From Synechococcus sp. WH 8109 (GTDB taxonomy: Bacteria > Cyanobacteriota > Cyanobacteriia > PCC-6307 > Cyanobiaceae): a stretch of 64,000 nucleotides of DNA. Where the stretch lies: the NCBI RefSeq assembly GCF_000161795.2, contig NZ_CP006882.1:1612001-1676000 (forward strand), written 5' to 3'. Position numbers and translations under genes: made by a program. The notes beneath the pieces were generated by a model. The model ran no database searches and was not told the origin of the DNA. It saw nothing but the letters and a program-made list of their open reading frames with translations. This document shows positions 50,125 through 59,142 of the stretch, in pieces. Numbering within the stretch: position 1 is the stretch's first letter; every line of letters begins with the position of its first letter.

Positions 50125-50490
50125 TTAAGGATCTGAAGAAATCGTCGTGTCGGTCTCCTCATCGACCGCATCGATCAAGCTCGAATTGAGCGATGTATCA
50201 GACAGCTCGTCGTAAAGCAGATCCAGACCGATCAGCACCCTCTCCCGATCGGAGAGATCGCCGATGATGCGCCGCACCGGCGGGGGAAGAATTTTGGACA
50301 ACGTCGGCGTTGCCAGGATCTTGTCTTCCTCAGCCAGTTGGGGATTTTTGAGCACGTCAATCACCTTGAGGGCATACACCCCCCGGAATTCGGTCTCGAG
50401 AATGTTGCGCAGCGTTTTCAACGCCCGCATCGAATTGGGCGTGTTGCCCGCCACGTAGAGCTTGAGGATGTAGGTCTTGCGGGGACTCAT
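50125..50490 (-). CDS. kaiB: Circadian clock protein KaiB
   Basis: 121 residues with the thioredoxin-like KaiB fold: [40 protein letters not shown] and [20 protein letters not shown] with the cis-proline region. It exceeds the ~102-residue S. elongatus form by an acidic C-terminal tail ([20 protein letters not shown]). The ATG overlaps the stop of the out-of-frame kaiA 3' part by 4 nt (ATGA), as expected when kaiA is intact. Confidence 0.97.
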   Translation of the reverse strand: MSPRKTYILKLYVAGNTPNSMRALKTLRNILETEFRGVYALKVIDVLKNPQLAEEDKILATPTLSKILPPPVRRIIGDLSDRERVLIGLDLLYDELSDTSLNSSLIDAVDEETDTTISSDP

Positions 50491-50693
50491 GACGACTCCT
50501 CCGAGGCATCGAGCTGATCCGTCGGGCGACGTACACGGCTGGAAGCCGTGCCCGACAGAGGAATGTCCGGCGGAATGGAGCGCCGGTACATCTCACACAG
50601 ATGCGCCATCACATCCAGAAGCGCAAGGCGGTAATCCTGAAGAAAGTCATGTTTGTGGCCCTCCAAACTCAGTTGTTTCCAGAATTCATCGAT
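50487..50693 (-). pseudogene. kaiA: Out-of-frame C-terminal part of kaiA
   Basis: 68 codons plus a stop that continue KaiA homology in the -1 frame relative to the kaiA ORF: IDEFWKQLSLEGHKHDFLQD, then [20 protein letters not shown], matching the last helices of KaiA, followed by a short tail. It lacks its own start near the break and overlaps kaiB by 4 nt. One extra A at minus-strand position 50694/50693 accounts for the separation from the upstream ORF. Confidence 0.85.
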
Positions 50694-51372
50694 TCAGATC
50701 CACGTGGATCTCAACGGTGCGGGTGATCGGCAGATCACTGAAAAAAGCAGTGTTGACGAAGCTTTCCAAGGCCTGATTGGCCGCGGCCGGATCGCTGAAA
50801 TAACTCGCCAGCAGGTCCCGATAGGTGCGTTGGAGCGACAGCAGCAGATCCCGGCGCTCCCCAGGGGGCAGGCTGCCCAGGAAGCGGGATGGATCCCGCT
50901 TGTAGAAGACCCCTAGGTAGCCGAGTCGCTCCTGCAGGCGATCGGAGAGATTGCTGACGGCGCGGGAGGAGGAGCTGCTTTCGTCCTGGCGTCCATCGGC
51001 ACGACCCTGGCGCAGAAAACGCGAAATGGCCGCGTCAACGTTGTATCCCAGCTGGGCCAGCTGGTCGTCGGGCAGATGCAACTCCTCGGGGTGGTAGTCC
51101 ACCTGCCCCTTCACCTCCCCAACGATCACGGCGGGGAAAAGCAGACCCGACGCCAGCAGTTGCTCCTTGGCCTCAGCATCGAGCAGGCTCTGCTCGAGCA
51201 CCACAGCGTCAAAGTCGTTCTGCCGAGGTCCGAGAACAGCCGCCAGGGTCTCCCCAGGATCAACCGTCAGAACAACAGACTCGTAACGGTTGGCCGGCAG
51301 CCAGGGGCGGCAGGCTTCAACCAAGGCTGGGCTGGCCAGCACGAGAGCAACAGTGAGGGCCGGCCTGGCCAT
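50686..51372 (-). CDS. kaiA: KaiA, truncated by a one-base frameshift
   Basis: 228 residues: an N-terminal pseudo-receiver (ALTVALVLASPALVEACRPW, DAVVLEQSLLD), a linker, then part of the KaiA C-terminal domain (SDRLQERLGYLGVFYKRDPS, RTYRDLLASYFSDPAAANQA, VNTAFFSDLPITRTVEIHVD). It then ends after LNR. Intact homologues continue with IDEF-type sequence, which is present in another frame downstream. Restoring the frame by removing one base gives a protein of 294 residues, a normal length. KaiA stimulates KaiC autophosphorylation; loss of the last helices removes part of the dimer/KaiC-binding domain. A sequencing error is the alternative. Confidence 0.88.
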   Translation of the reverse strand: MARPALTVALVLASPALVEACRPWLPANRYESVVLTVDPGETLAAVLGPRQNDFDAVVLEQSLLDAEAKEQLLASGLLFPAVIVGEVKGQVDYHPEELHLPDDQLAQLGYNVDAAISRFLRQGRADGRQDESSSSSRAVSNLSDRLQERLGYLGVFYKRDPSRFLGSLPPGERRDLLLSLQRTYRDLLASYFSDPAAANQALESFVNTAFFSDLPITRTVEIHVDLNR

Positions 51373-51504
51373 CCGAGCATCCGCAGCTTCGAAGTATCTG
51401 AATCTTGACGATGGGGCGCGTCAGAGACGAAGATCTTTGTTTGTCTTTCGATTGCGGCTCAGGCCTAAATCGGTTCGCCGAGCCTGAACGCGTCTTTTCC
51501 CCTT

Positions 51505-51870
51505 ATGGCCGACACCAAACCAGCCGCGGAACAAAGCGGGACCTACGCCATCGTTGAGGCGTCGGGCACCCAGATCTGGCTGCAGCCCAACCGCTACTAC
51601 GACATCGATCGGCTTCAAGCCGAGGTGGATGACACCATCAAGCTTGAGAACGTTCTCCTGGTGAAGGACGGCAAGGGCACCACCCTCGGCCAGCCCTACG
51701 TCAAAGACGCGTCCGTGTCCCTAAAGGTGATGGCCCATCGCCGCGGACCCAAGGTGATCGTTTACAAGATGCGCCCCAAAAAGAAAACCCGCCGCAAGAA
51801 TGGTCACCGGCAGGAACTCACCCGGGTGATGGTTGAGTCCATCTCCGTGGGCGGCAAGGCCATCAGCTGA
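51505..51870 (+). CDS. rplU: 50S ribosomal protein L21
   Basis: 121-residue L21 binding 23S rRNA. It contains [20 protein letters not shown] and [20 protein letters not shown], and ends in the basic [20 protein letters not shown] region. An N-terminal extension of ~12 residues is typical of cyanobacteria. Followed by rpmA after 44 bp; divergent from kaiA. Confidence 0.97.
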   Translation: MADTKPAAEQSGTYAIVEASGTQIWLQPNRYYDIDRLQAEVDDTIKLENVLLVKDGKGTTLGQPYVKDASVSLKVMAHRRGPKVIVYKMRPKKKTRRKNGHRQELTRVMVESISVGGKAIS

Positions 51871-51914
51871 CCTCTCACCTAGCTCCATCAACCGCCCCAT
51901 CAGCATCTCCTCTC

Positions 51915-52181
51915 ATGGCACATAAAAAAGGCACAGGCTCAACCCGTAACGGCCGCGACTCGAACGCCAAACGCCTTGGTGTGAAGGCCTACGGCGGCGA
52001 AACCGTCACCGCTGGTTCCATCCTGATCCGCCAGCGCGGCACCTCCGTTCTGCCAGGCATCAATGTCGGCAAAGGCAAAGACGACACCCTGTTTGCCCTC
52101 ACCGACGGCATCGTGAAGTTCGAATCGATCCGTCGCGGCCTGCGCAACCGCAAGCGCATCAACATCACTGCAGCGGTCTGA
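51915..52181 (+). CDS. rpmA: 50S ribosomal protein L27
   Basis: 88-residue L27 near the peptidyl-transferase centre. Starts [20 protein letters not shown] and shows [17 protein letters not shown] and [13 protein letters not shown]. No cleaved N-terminal extension is needed. A strong terminator follows 22 bp downstream, closing the rplU-rpmA operon. Confidence 0.98.
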   Translation: MAHKKGTGSTRNGRDSNAKRLGVKAYGGETVTAGSILIRQRGTSVLPGINVGKGKDDTLFALTDGIVKFESIRRGLRNRKRINITAAV

Positions 52182-52203
52182 GTTTCAAGGCCAACATCAA
52201 TCC

Positions 52204-52238
52204 AAAGCCCCGATCCCAGCTGGCACCGGGGCTTTTTT
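52204..52238 (+). terminator. Rho-independent terminator of rplU-rpmA
   Basis: aaagccccg ... cggggctttttt: a 9-bp stem (AAAGCCCCG/CGGGGCTTT) around a 14-nt loop and followed by a run of T. Twenty-two bp after the rpmA stop. Confidence 0.9.
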
Positions 52239-52263
52239 GTTGGCAGCTTGTGTTGTTGCAGCC

Positions 52264-53016
52264 TCAGGAACGCCGGTACAGCCGGGCCGTGATCAACAGG
52301 GGGTGAAACACCTCAAGGAACTGAGCCTGCAGGGTCCGGAAAAACCCATCCACCAGGGCCGGATCATCGAAATGGAAGGGGTACTCGCCCTGATGCCCTT
52401 TGAAGAAGTACCAGTTCAGAAGAGCGATGGCCCCGGGGGCCATCCGCTGGTGAAACTCCAGCAATTGCACCGAGGGATCCGGCAGGTGTTCCAGCACATC
52501 GAGGCAGACCACCGCATCGAAACGAACATCGCGCGTGCTGCTGAGGTCGCGATGGACCGTGAGCTTGTCCGCCAACCCCAGGCTTTGCGCCCGTTGCTGA
52601 ACAAAAGCCTGGTTGTGGGGATTGAGATCGACAAACCAGACGTGATCGACCTCCGGCAGCGCCGCCGCCGAAAGGGCATGGGTGCCGATGCCACCGCCGA
52701 AATCCAGCACCTGGCCCTGCACCGCCATGCCCTGCAGCCGCAGCGTGTCGGCGATGTAATCCGCACTGGAGAGATGCCAAGCCGCCAGCTCCAGTAGGTG
52801 TCCAGTGCCCACCGTGTCCTCATAGAAGGCGGTGGCGTCCTCCGGCCGGAACGCACCGGGGTGGAGATCCGCCAGGTCGTCGGTGCTGCTAGGCAGACGC
52901 TGCTCAAGCTGATCCAGCGTCAGGTCTAGGTAGCGACTGAGGTGTTGCTTGATGCCCAAACCGTCCGCCAGGAAAGCGGAGACGTCCACATCCGTGCTGC
53001 TGCGGAGCTGGGGCAT
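52264..53016 (-). CDS. Class I SAM-dependent methyltransferase
   Basis: 250 residues. SAM-binding glycine motif VLDFGGGIGTHALSAAALP, acidic loop FVDLNPHNQAF and motif II VVCLDVLEHLPDPSVQLL. The C-terminal half is less conserved, with a possible substrate pocket (HQRMAPGAIALLNWYFFKGH). Convergent with the rpmA terminator side and divergent from truB. Small-molecule methyltransferase is the likely class; the substrate is unknown. Confidence 0.82.
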   Translation of the reverse strand: MPQLRSSTDVDVSAFLADGLGIKQHLSRYLDLTLDQLEQRLPSSTDDLADLHPGAFRPEDATAFYEDTVGTGHLLELAAWHLSSADYIADTLRLQGMAVQGQVLDFGGGIGTHALSAAALPEVDHVWFVDLNPHNQAFVQQRAQSLGLADKLTVHRDLSSTRDVRFDAVVCLDVLEHLPDPSVQLLEFHQRMAPGAIALLNWYFFKGHQGEYPFHFDDPALVDGFFRTLQAQFLEVFHPLLITARLYRRS

Positions 53017-53057
53017 GGATGGGCATCAGAGAGCGGCCAACCTACGCAGCCGGCGGA

Positions 53058-53966
53058 ATGCAACAGTCGGGGCACCCTGCTCCAGCCCCGGTGAACGGCC
53101 CCTTCGGCTTCGTGGTGATCGATAAGCCCGCAGGCCTCACCTCCCACGCCTGCGTCAGCCGCCTGCGCCGCAGCTACGGTCTCAAGCGCGTGGGCCATGG
53201 AGGCACCCTTGATCCTGCTGTCACCGGGGTTCTCCCCATTGCCCTAGGGCCGGCGACCCGATTGCTGCCCTACCTCCCCGGGGAAAAGACCTACACCGGG
53301 GTGATTCAGCTGGGACGGCGCACCAGCAGCGACGATCTGGAAGGAGAGCTGCTGGAGCAGCAGGCCTGGCCTGGCCTCAGTCAGGCCGAACTCAACAGCG
53401 GCCTGGAGGCGTTCCGGGGCGCGATTGAACAGCGTCCACCGCAGATCTCCGCCGTCCATGTAGATGGCGAACGGGCCCACGCCAGGGCACGGCGCGGTGA
53501 AGCCATGGATCTGCCGCCGCGGGCCGTCACCGTGCACCGGCTGGAGCTGTTGGATTGGGATGTGGCCCTGGGGCAGCTGAGCATCGAGGTGCACTGCTCG
53601 GCTGGCACCTACATCCGCTCAATCGCCAGGGATCTGGGGGACCGCATCGGCTGCGGAGGCTGTCTGGCCTCTCTGCGCCGCACCCAGGCCCTGGGGTTCC
53701 ATGCGCATCAGGCCCATCCCCTGCCGGAGCGAGACGCTGTGCCGCCCGATCCCCTGTCGCCGCTGCTGGCCCTAGGGGCCCTGCCCCGGCGTGTTCTTAG
53801 CGAAGCCGAGCAGATCGACTGGCGCTGCGGCCGACGCATTGCAATGGATCCAGGGGCTGGAGAGGCGGTGGTGGTGTGCAACGCGGATGGAAGCATGGCC
53901 GGCATCGGCCACCGCGAGAGAGAAAGTCTGTTGCGACCAAAGGTGGTCTTCGATGCAGCAGGCTGA
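53058..53966 (+). CDS. truB: tRNA pseudouridine(55) synthase TruB
   Basis: 302-residue TruB, converting U55 of tRNA to pseudouridine. [20 protein letters not shown] and the catalytic Asp segment [20 protein letters not shown] are diagnostic, along with [18 protein letters not shown] and [19 protein letters not shown]. The ATG at 53058 fits the family; the frame is open upstream to 53019. It is 53 bp before the YebC-family gene. Confidence 0.95.
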   Translation: MQQSGHPAPAPVNGPFGFVVIDKPAGLTSHACVSRLRRSYGLKRVGHGGTLDPAVTGVLPIALGPATRLLPYLPGEKTYTGVIQLGRRTSSDDLEGELLEQQAWPGLSQAELNSGLEAFRGAIEQRPPQISAVHVDGERAHARARRGEAMDLPPRAVTVHRLELLDWDVALGQLSIEVHCSAGTYIRSIARDLGDRIGCGGCLASLRRTQALGFHAHQAHPLPERDAVPPDPLSPLLALGALPRRVLSEAEQIDWRCGRRIAMDPGAGEAVVVCNADGSMAGIGHRERESLLRPKVVFDAAG

Positions 53967-54019
53967 AACCACCCGGTCGCTCAGTACTCTCCGAGCGCAT
54001 CCCGCCCTGCCCTGACGCG

Positions 54020-54763
54020 ATGGCTGGCCACAGCAAATGGTCCCAGATCAAACGCACCAAGGCCATCGTCGACGCCAAACGAGGCGCGGTGTTCACCCGG
54101 CTGGGACGGGAAATCATGGTGGCGGCCCGTGCAGGCACCGACCCCGCCGGGAATTTTCAGTTGCGGACGGCCATCAGCAAAGCCCGTGCCGCTGGGGTTC
54201 CCGCCTCCAACATCGAGCGGGCCATCGCCAAGGGGTCAGGTCAGGCGGGTGATGGAGCCCAACTCGAGGAGGTGCGCTACGAGGGCTACGGTCCCGGCGG
54301 CATGGCGGTGCTGGTAGAGGCGCTCACGGACAACCGCAACCGCACCGCGGCGGATCTGCGGCTGGCCTTCAGCAAGAACGGCGGAAACCTGGGGGAAAAC
54401 GGCTGCGTGGCCTACCTGTTTGAACACCGCAGCGAAGTGATCCTCAACGCCGGCCCCGTCGACGAGGAACGGTTGCTGGAAAGCCTCCTGGAGCTGGACG
54501 CCGATGGCTATGAGGTGTTGGACAGGGCAGTAGTGGTGCACGGCCCCTTCGAGGCCTTGGAGAGCCTTCAGGACGGCTTGCGACGAGCTGACTGGGATGT
54601 GCGGGAATGGGGCCATCACTGGTCCGCCCAGACCAGCGTCTCTGTGAGCGATCCCGACACAGCGCGCAGCTGCCTCAAGCTGCTGGATGCCCTCGACGGA
54701 CTCGACGATGTGCGCAGCGTCAGCGCCAACCTCGATCTCGCCGACGGGCTGGAGCTCGACTGA
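54020..54763 (+). CDS. YebC/PmpR family transcriptional regulator
   Basis: 247-residue YebC-family protein, opening [20 protein letters not shown] and containing [40 protein letters not shown] and [20 protein letters not shown], with the typical C-terminal [10 protein letters not shown] region. The ATG at 54020 is used; the open frame to 53876 overlaps truB and is not family-like. Known members act as DNA-binding regulators or ribosome-associated factors. Confidence 0.95.
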   Translation: MAGHSKWSQIKRTKAIVDAKRGAVFTRLGREIMVAARAGTDPAGNFQLRTAISKARAAGVPASNIERAIAKGSGQAGDGAQLEEVRYEGYGPGGMAVLVEALTDNRNRTAADLRLAFSKNGGNLGENGCVAYLFEHRSEVILNAGPVDEERLLESLLELDADGYEVLDRAVVVHGPFEALESLQDGLRRADWDVREWGHHWSAQTSVSVSDPDTARSCLKLLDALDGLDDVRSVSANLDLADGLELD

Positions 54764-54868
54764 CGCCTCCTTGAAGTTTGTGGTCAGCAAATCCGCACCA
54801 AAGATTGAGGCTCTGAGCCTCGATCAACCCCAGCGCTAGGCCGAAGACATCCCTTCTGGAGGATCGAC

Positions 54869-55039
54869 ATGTCCATGAAACAGCTGGAGACGTTCATGTC
54901 GCGGGTGCAGAGCAACGACTCGATCCGCGATGAAGTGCAGCGCTGCGGCAAGGACAACTCCTGCGTGGTCAAGGTCGGAGCCAAACACGGCCACAAGTTC
55001 TCGCCAGCACACCTGAGCCGCTGGCAGAAGGAACACTGA
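54869..55039 (+). CDS. Nif11-domain mini-protein
   Basis: 56 residues from ATG at 54869, preceded by a good Shine-Dalgarno (ctggaggatcgac). SMKQLETFMSRVQSNDSIRD, then CVVKVGAKHGHKFSPAHLSR: the Nif11 helix pattern and the aa..G..F....L spacing of Nif11-type leader peptides. It stops after WQKEH with no core peptide. Nif11 leaders precede lanthipeptide precursors in marine picocyanobacteria, but no modifying enzyme is near. Confidence 0.8.
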   Translation: MSMKQLETFMSRVQSNDSIRDEVQRCGKDNSCVVKVGAKHGHKFSPAHLSRWQKEH

Positions 55040-55068
55040 CAACCGACCAGGCCGGCGGCTGGGCCTCC

Positions 55069-55332
55069 TCAGGGGGACTTAGTCGCCTTCTCCTCCTTGC
55101 CATCCGGTTGCTGACGGATCATCCGCGCCAGCATCTCCAACTTGGCGTTTTCCGATTCCGAGGCCCGGGTGGCCATCCAGGCACTGGCCGCCTTTTGCTG
55201 GGCCAGCTGCTGCACCAACGCCAGGGCGATCTCGCGCAACTGCTCAAAGTCCTGACAGTCCTGAATGAAGCGTGTCCAGCGTTCCGCTTCAAAGCTCTGC
55301 TCAAGGCGCCGTTCCACGGGGTCGATGCTCAT
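55069..55332 (-). CDS. Small hypothetical helical protein, 87 aa
   Basis: 87 residues, coiled-coil-like throughout (MSIDPVERRLEQSFEAERWT; LREIALALVQQLAQQKAASA) and ending in a Lys/Glu-rich tail. No membrane span. Similar proteins exist in other marine Synechococcus as I recall, without a named domain. Ends 29 bp downstream of the Nif11-like gene, convergently. Confidence 0.68.
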   Translation of the reverse strand: MSIDPVERRLEQSFEAERWTRFIQDCQDFEQLREIALALVQQLAQQKAASAWMATRASESENAKLEMLARMIRQQPDGKEEKATKSP

Positions 55333-55351
55333 CGCCGCTGCTCTCGGCTGT

Positions 55352-56119
55352 TCAAACTAAAGCCGCTGCATCGCACCAGAGCCAGACATTGGGATGGGTC
55401 AGCAGCCAGCTGGCGGGCAGAGCAGGATCCGGCTCCGTTAAGTCCAACAACCGCTTGAGGATGCCGGCCTTGGCGGCGCCGGTCACCACCAGATGAATCT
55501 CAGCAGCCTCGAGGATCTCCCACAGGCCCAGGGTGATGGCCCGCAAGGGCACAGCCTCAACGCAATTATCGAAGAGCACAGCGTTCTGCTGCCGGGTTGC
55601 AGGGGTCAGCTCCACCGCATGGCAGTGCTGATCAGGGGGACAAGGCGGCTCATTGAAACCCACATGACCATTGCTGCCGAGCCCCAGAAGCTGCAGGCCG
55701 ATGCCCCCGCAGCAGCTGAGCTGCTCGCCATAGCGCCGCGCGGCAACCGCTCCGTCAGCGGCAGTGCTATCGGGCAGATGCACCGCTGAGGCGGGCAAGC
55801 CCAGGGGGGCAGCGAGGTGGTGGGTCATATAGGCCCGGTAGCCCCGGGGATCGTCCGCCGAAAGTCCGAGGTATTCGTCCAGGTTGAAGCTGCACCATCG
55901 GGCCCGCAGGGCCTCCAGCTCATCGGCAGACCAAGACAGCAGCCGTTCCACCAGCGTGCGATAGAGCGGCTCCATCGTGCGTCCCGTGGCCAAGCCCAAT
56001 GGCTTCAGGGGATCAGGCCCCTGCCAACTGCGCAGATGACGCTCGAGATGGGCCGCCAGCACAGCGCAGAGATCCGTGTCACTGGAATGGCGTTGCAGAC
56101 GACAGGGAAACCGTGCCAA
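55352..56119 (-). CDS. nagB: Glucosamine-6-phosphate deaminase / 6-phosphogluconolactonase-like
   Basis: About 255 residues of the NagB fold. PLGLATGRTMEPLYRTLVER, WCSFNLDEYLGLSADDPRGY and LQLLGLGSNGHVGFNEPPCP are diagnostic for NagB rather than Pgl. The start is uncertain: a TTG at 56119 gives the usual length but lies 41 bp inside the upstream SpoIID gene; earlier starts run to 56206. Converts glucosamine 6-phosphate to fructose 6-phosphate. Confidence 0.85.
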   Translation of the reverse strand: MARFPCRLQRHSSDTDLCAVLAAHLERHLRSWQGPDPLKPLGLATGRTMEPLYRTLVERLLSWSADELEALRARWCSFNLDEYLGLSADDPRGYRAYMTHHLAAPLGLPASAVHLPDSTAADGAVAARRYGEQLSCCGGIGLQLLGLGSNGHVGFNEPPCPPDQHCHAVELTPATRQQNAVLFDNCVEAVPLRAITLGLWEILEAAEIHLVVTGAAKAGILKRLLDLTEPDPALPASWLLTHPNVWLWCDAAALV

Positions 56120-57521
56120 AGGGCGAAACCGGCATGTCTCTCCAGAGTGGCTTCGTTGGGGGCTTAAGCGCCAGCGATAGGTCATGGTGCGGCTGGTAAG
56201 GAACAACCTCAGCCCCGCGGTAGTAGTGCCGAAGAATCGAGCGGAAGTGAACGCCCTGCTCCGCCAGACCGTGGGCTCCCCACTGACTCATGCCAACGCC
56301 ATGGCCATAGCCTTGGCCTTTCACCAGCAGCTGGAGTCCACCAGCGGACCAACGACGCACCGACGTCTTGCTGACCAGCACCGGCGGAGGGGGCACCAAC
56401 AGGGGCGGCCGTGCTACCCGCTGACGGGCCACCGATGCCGTGATCCGATCGATGCGGGAGCCAGGGCTGGCGGTTGCGGTCACCATCTCAAAGTTCACCA
56501 GCGTGCTTTTGAGACCCAACCGCTTGCGCAGCTCGCCGCCGCTGAGCACCAACGATCCGCGGGGCCCGCGCAAGCGGGCTTCACGCACGCGTCCGCTACC
56601 GGAACGACTCAGCACCTCAACAGCCTGGAGCCCACCGGTTTCGGGCAGCCGCTGACGCAGCCCGGCCGAATCAAACCGTTGCTCCCAGCGGTGCACCGGG
56701 CTGTGCTGATCGTGGTCGGGGACGCTGACCAAATAGGGATGCTGGCGGCGCCAGACCATCCCACTCGCCTCGGTCACCCCGCCAGAACTGCTGTGGAAGA
56801 CGGCATCGATCAGGCGATCGCCGTGCACGAGCACAAGCGAACGTGTGCTCGCCACCGCCTTGCGTGTGCTCGGGGTTTCCGACTCCACGCCGCGGTACAC
56901 CTGACTCGCCACCGTGGCCTTCACATCCCAGGCACCACCGCGGCTGCGTTGTTTCAACGCATAGGTGCGCGCGGCCACGGCCTGGGCCTGCAGGGCAGCC
57001 AGGGGCCAGCGGTGGGGCATTTCGCTGCCGACAACACTGGCCAGATAGGTCTCAACGCCGAGGCTGTTGACCACCCGCAAGGTCCCGCCTCGGCCGCTGA
57101 TGCGCAGCACACCGCGGTAGCGATGCTCTCCCAACCAGATGCCCCGTGGATCGTCGTTCTGCACCGTCACCAGGGTGCTGGAGGCCAGCCGCATCGATCG
57201 GCCATCCACAGTCGCGGTCAGGCGGGCTCCTTGAAGGCTGAGCTGCAGCCGTTGCGGCCGTCGCTCGCCGCCGGGGAGTCCCTGCACCCGCAGCGGCTGT
57301 GCACCATCGGAGCGCAGGCTGACCCGGTTGTTCTCCAGCAGCAGCACGCGCATCTGCGGCTCGCGGCCGCGGGCCAGCGCCGCCGGTGATGGAGCGATCA
57401 CAGCGACGAGCACCAGCCCGACGGCAACGGAGGCGCGGCGCACGCTGGAGATCAACAGGCGTCCCAGTTTGCCGCCTGTTCCGGGGTTCAGCCAGATGGC
57501 AGCATGAGTCCTGAGGAGCAC
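56079..57521 (-). CDS. SpoIID/LytB domain protein (periplasmic)
   Basis: 480 residues with a signal region ([20 protein letters not shown]). The SpoIID domain is marked by [20 protein letters not shown] and then the conserved glutamine and C-terminal [20 protein letters not shown]. Such enzymes are peptidoglycan lytic transglycosylases or their amidase partners. The 5' end nearly abuts rnz; the 3' end overlaps the putative nagB start. Confidence 0.9.
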   Translation of the reverse strand: MLLRTHAAIWLNPGTGGKLGRLLISSVRRASVAVGLVLVAVIAPSPAALARGREPQMRVLLLENNRVSLRSDGAQPLRVQGLPGGERRPQRLQLSLQGARLTATVDGRSMRLASSTLVTVQNDDPRGIWLGEHRYRGVLRISGRGGTLRVVNSLGVETYLASVVGSEMPHRWPLAALQAQAVAARTYALKQRSRGGAWDVKATVASQVYRGVESETPSTRKAVASTRSLVLVHGDRLIDAVFHSSSGGVTEASGMVWRRQHPYLVSVPDHDQHSPVHRWEQRFDSAGLRQRLPETGGLQAVEVLSRSGSGRVREARLRGPRGSLVLSGGELRKRLGLKSTLVNFEMVTATASPGSRIDRITASVARQRVARPPLLVPPPPVLVSKTSVRRWSAGGLQLLVKGQGYGHGVGMSQWGAHGLAEQGVHFRSILRHYYRGAEVVPYQPHHDLSLALKPPTKPLWRDMPVSPFGTVSLSSATPFQ

Positions 57522-57526
57522 CGGCC

Positions 57527-58486
57527 TTGCAGGTCACATTTCTCGGTACGAGTTCTGGGGTACCCACCCGGGCCCGCAACGTTTCAGCCGTGGCTCTGCG
57601 CTTGCCGCAGCGCTCGGAGATGTGGCTGTTCGACTGCGGCGAGGGCACCCAACATCAGTTTTTACGCAGTGATCTGCGGCTATCGCAGCTGCGCCGGGTG
57701 TTCATCACCCACATGCATGGCGACCACGTGTTCGGCCTGCCTGGTCTGCTCGCCAGCCTCGGGCTCGCCGGCAGCAGCTCCGCAGGGGTGGATCTCTACG
57801 GGCCGGACCCGCTGGAGAGTTACCTCAATGGTGTGCTGCGCACCAGCTCCACCCGTATCGGCTACCCCCTCGCTATCCACAGGGTCCGGGATGCAGCCGA
57901 GCAGAGCACGCTGCTGTTCGAGGACGACGACTTCACGGTGCGCTGCACCCCGCTCACCCACCGTGTGCCGGCCTACGCCTATCGCATCGAACAGAAGCCT
58001 CTGGCCGGTCGCTTCGATATTGAGAAAGCACGGGAACTGAACATCCCGCCCGGGCCCGTGTACGCCCAGTTAAAGCGAGGTGAAACGGTGACCCTGGAGG
58101 ACGGTCGCAGCATCGACGGCACCAGCCTCTGCGGTGAGGAACGGCCCGGTGTGAGCGTCGTCTATTGCACCGACACCGTGTTCTGCGAAGCGGCGGTCGA
58201 GCTTGCGCGCGGCGCGGATCTGCTGATTCATGAATCCACCTTTGCCCATGGCGAGGCGGAGATGGCGTTCCAGAAACAGCACTCCACCAGCACCATGGCT
58301 GCCCAGACAGCCGCCGAAGCGGGTGTGGGGCAGCTGGTGCTCACCCACCTGAGCCCGCGCTACGTGCCGGGCAACCCGGTCACGCCCCAAGACCTGTTGG
58401 ACGAGGCCAAGGCAATCTTCCCCAACACGCTGCTGGCCAAGGACTTCCTCAGCATTGACGTCAAACCACGCTGCAACAGTTCGTGA
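57527..58486 (+). CDS. rnz: Ribonuclease Z (tRNA 3' endonuclease)
   Basis: 319-residue RNase Z that trims tRNA 3' trailers. [20 protein letters not shown] opens the protein, and the metal motif [18 protein letters not shown] (HxHxDH) is intact. [20 protein letters not shown] and [10 protein letters not shown] complete the site. TTG start at 57527, 5 bp from the divergent SpoIID gene. CCA is not encoded in the tRNA genes seen here, consistent with a need for this enzyme. Confidence 0.95.
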   Translation: MQVTFLGTSSGVPTRARNVSAVALRLPQRSEMWLFDCGEGTQHQFLRSDLRLSQLRRVFITHMHGDHVFGLPGLLASLGLAGSSSAGVDLYGPDPLESYLNGVLRTSSTRIGYPLAIHRVRDAAEQSTLLFEDDDFTVRCTPLTHRVPAYAYRIEQKPLAGRFDIEKARELNIPPGPVYAQLKRGETVTLEDGRSIDGTSLCGEERPGVSVVYCTDTVFCEAAVELARGADLLIHESTFAHGEAEMAFQKQHSTSTMAAQTAAEAGVGQLVLTHLSPRYVPGNPVTPQDLLDEAKAIFPNTLLAKDFLSIDVKPRCNSS

Positions 58487-58559
58487 TCCGGCCACAGAGG
58501 GTCACTTCCCCGTGATACAAGAGCTTGGTGCGGTGAATGCGTCACACCCCCTTACCTTC

Positions 58560-59072
58560 ATGGCCTCTGTGTTCTCTTCCTTGCGACGGTCCCTGAAGGG
58601 CCTTCTGGTCCTCGTCCCGGTGCTGATCGGTTTGGCCGTTATCTCTCCGGCTCAGGCTGCCCAGTGGGACGCTGAGACCCTGACAGTTCCGGCAGATCCC
58701 TCCGGCACAGAGGTGACCTTCAGCGATCGCGAAATCGATACTGGCCGCAAGGTGTTCAACACCAGCTGCGGCACCTGCCACGCCGGCGGCATCACCAAGA
58801 CCAACCAAAACGTGGGTTTGGATCCTGAGACCCTGGCCCTGGCCACCCCGGCCCGCGACAACGTTGAGGCCCTGGTCGATTACATGAAGGACCCCACCTC
58901 CTACGACGGTGAGTACAGCATTGCTGACCTGCACCCCAGCATGCGCGACGTTGAGCTCTACCCCGCCATGCGCGATCTCGATGATGAGGATCTGCGCCTG
59001 ATGGCCGGCTACATCCTGGTGTCGCCCAAAGTCCAGGGCAGCGCCTGGGGCGGCGGCAAAATTTACTTCTGA
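58560..59072 (+). CDS. psbV: Photosystem II cytochrome c-550 (PsbV)
   Basis: 170-residue lumenal cytochrome of the PSII oxygen-evolving complex. Signal peptide LKGLLVLVPVLIGLAVISPA ends at AQA before AQWDAETLTV. The haem site is NTSCGTCHAGGITKT (CxxCH), and the downstream region has LHPSMRDVELYPAMRDLDDE and ends GGGKIYF. The axial ligand of the second site is a His in the C-terminal half. The ATG at 58560 is used. A terminator follows 38 bp downstream. Confidence 0.96.
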   Translation: MASVFSSLRRSLKGLLVLVPVLIGLAVISPAQAAQWDAETLTVPADPSGTEVTFSDREIDTGRKVFNTSCGTCHAGGITKTNQNVGLDPETLALATPARDNVEALVDYMKDPTSYDGEYSIADLHPSMRDVELYPAMRDLDDEDLRLMAGYILVSPKVQGSAWGGGKIYF

Positions 59073-59110
59073 TCAGCTACTGCTAATCAACTCCAGTCAA
59101 AATCGTTTGT

Positions 59111-59142
59111 CCCCGCCGGCCTCAGGTCGTCGGGGCTTTTTG
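59111..59142 (+). terminator. Rho-independent terminator of psbV
   Basis: ccccgccgg ... gtcgtcggggcttttt: an outer GC stem with one internal mismatch, followed by five T, 38 bp after psbV. The convergent 121-aa gene ends immediately beyond it. Confidence 0.8.
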
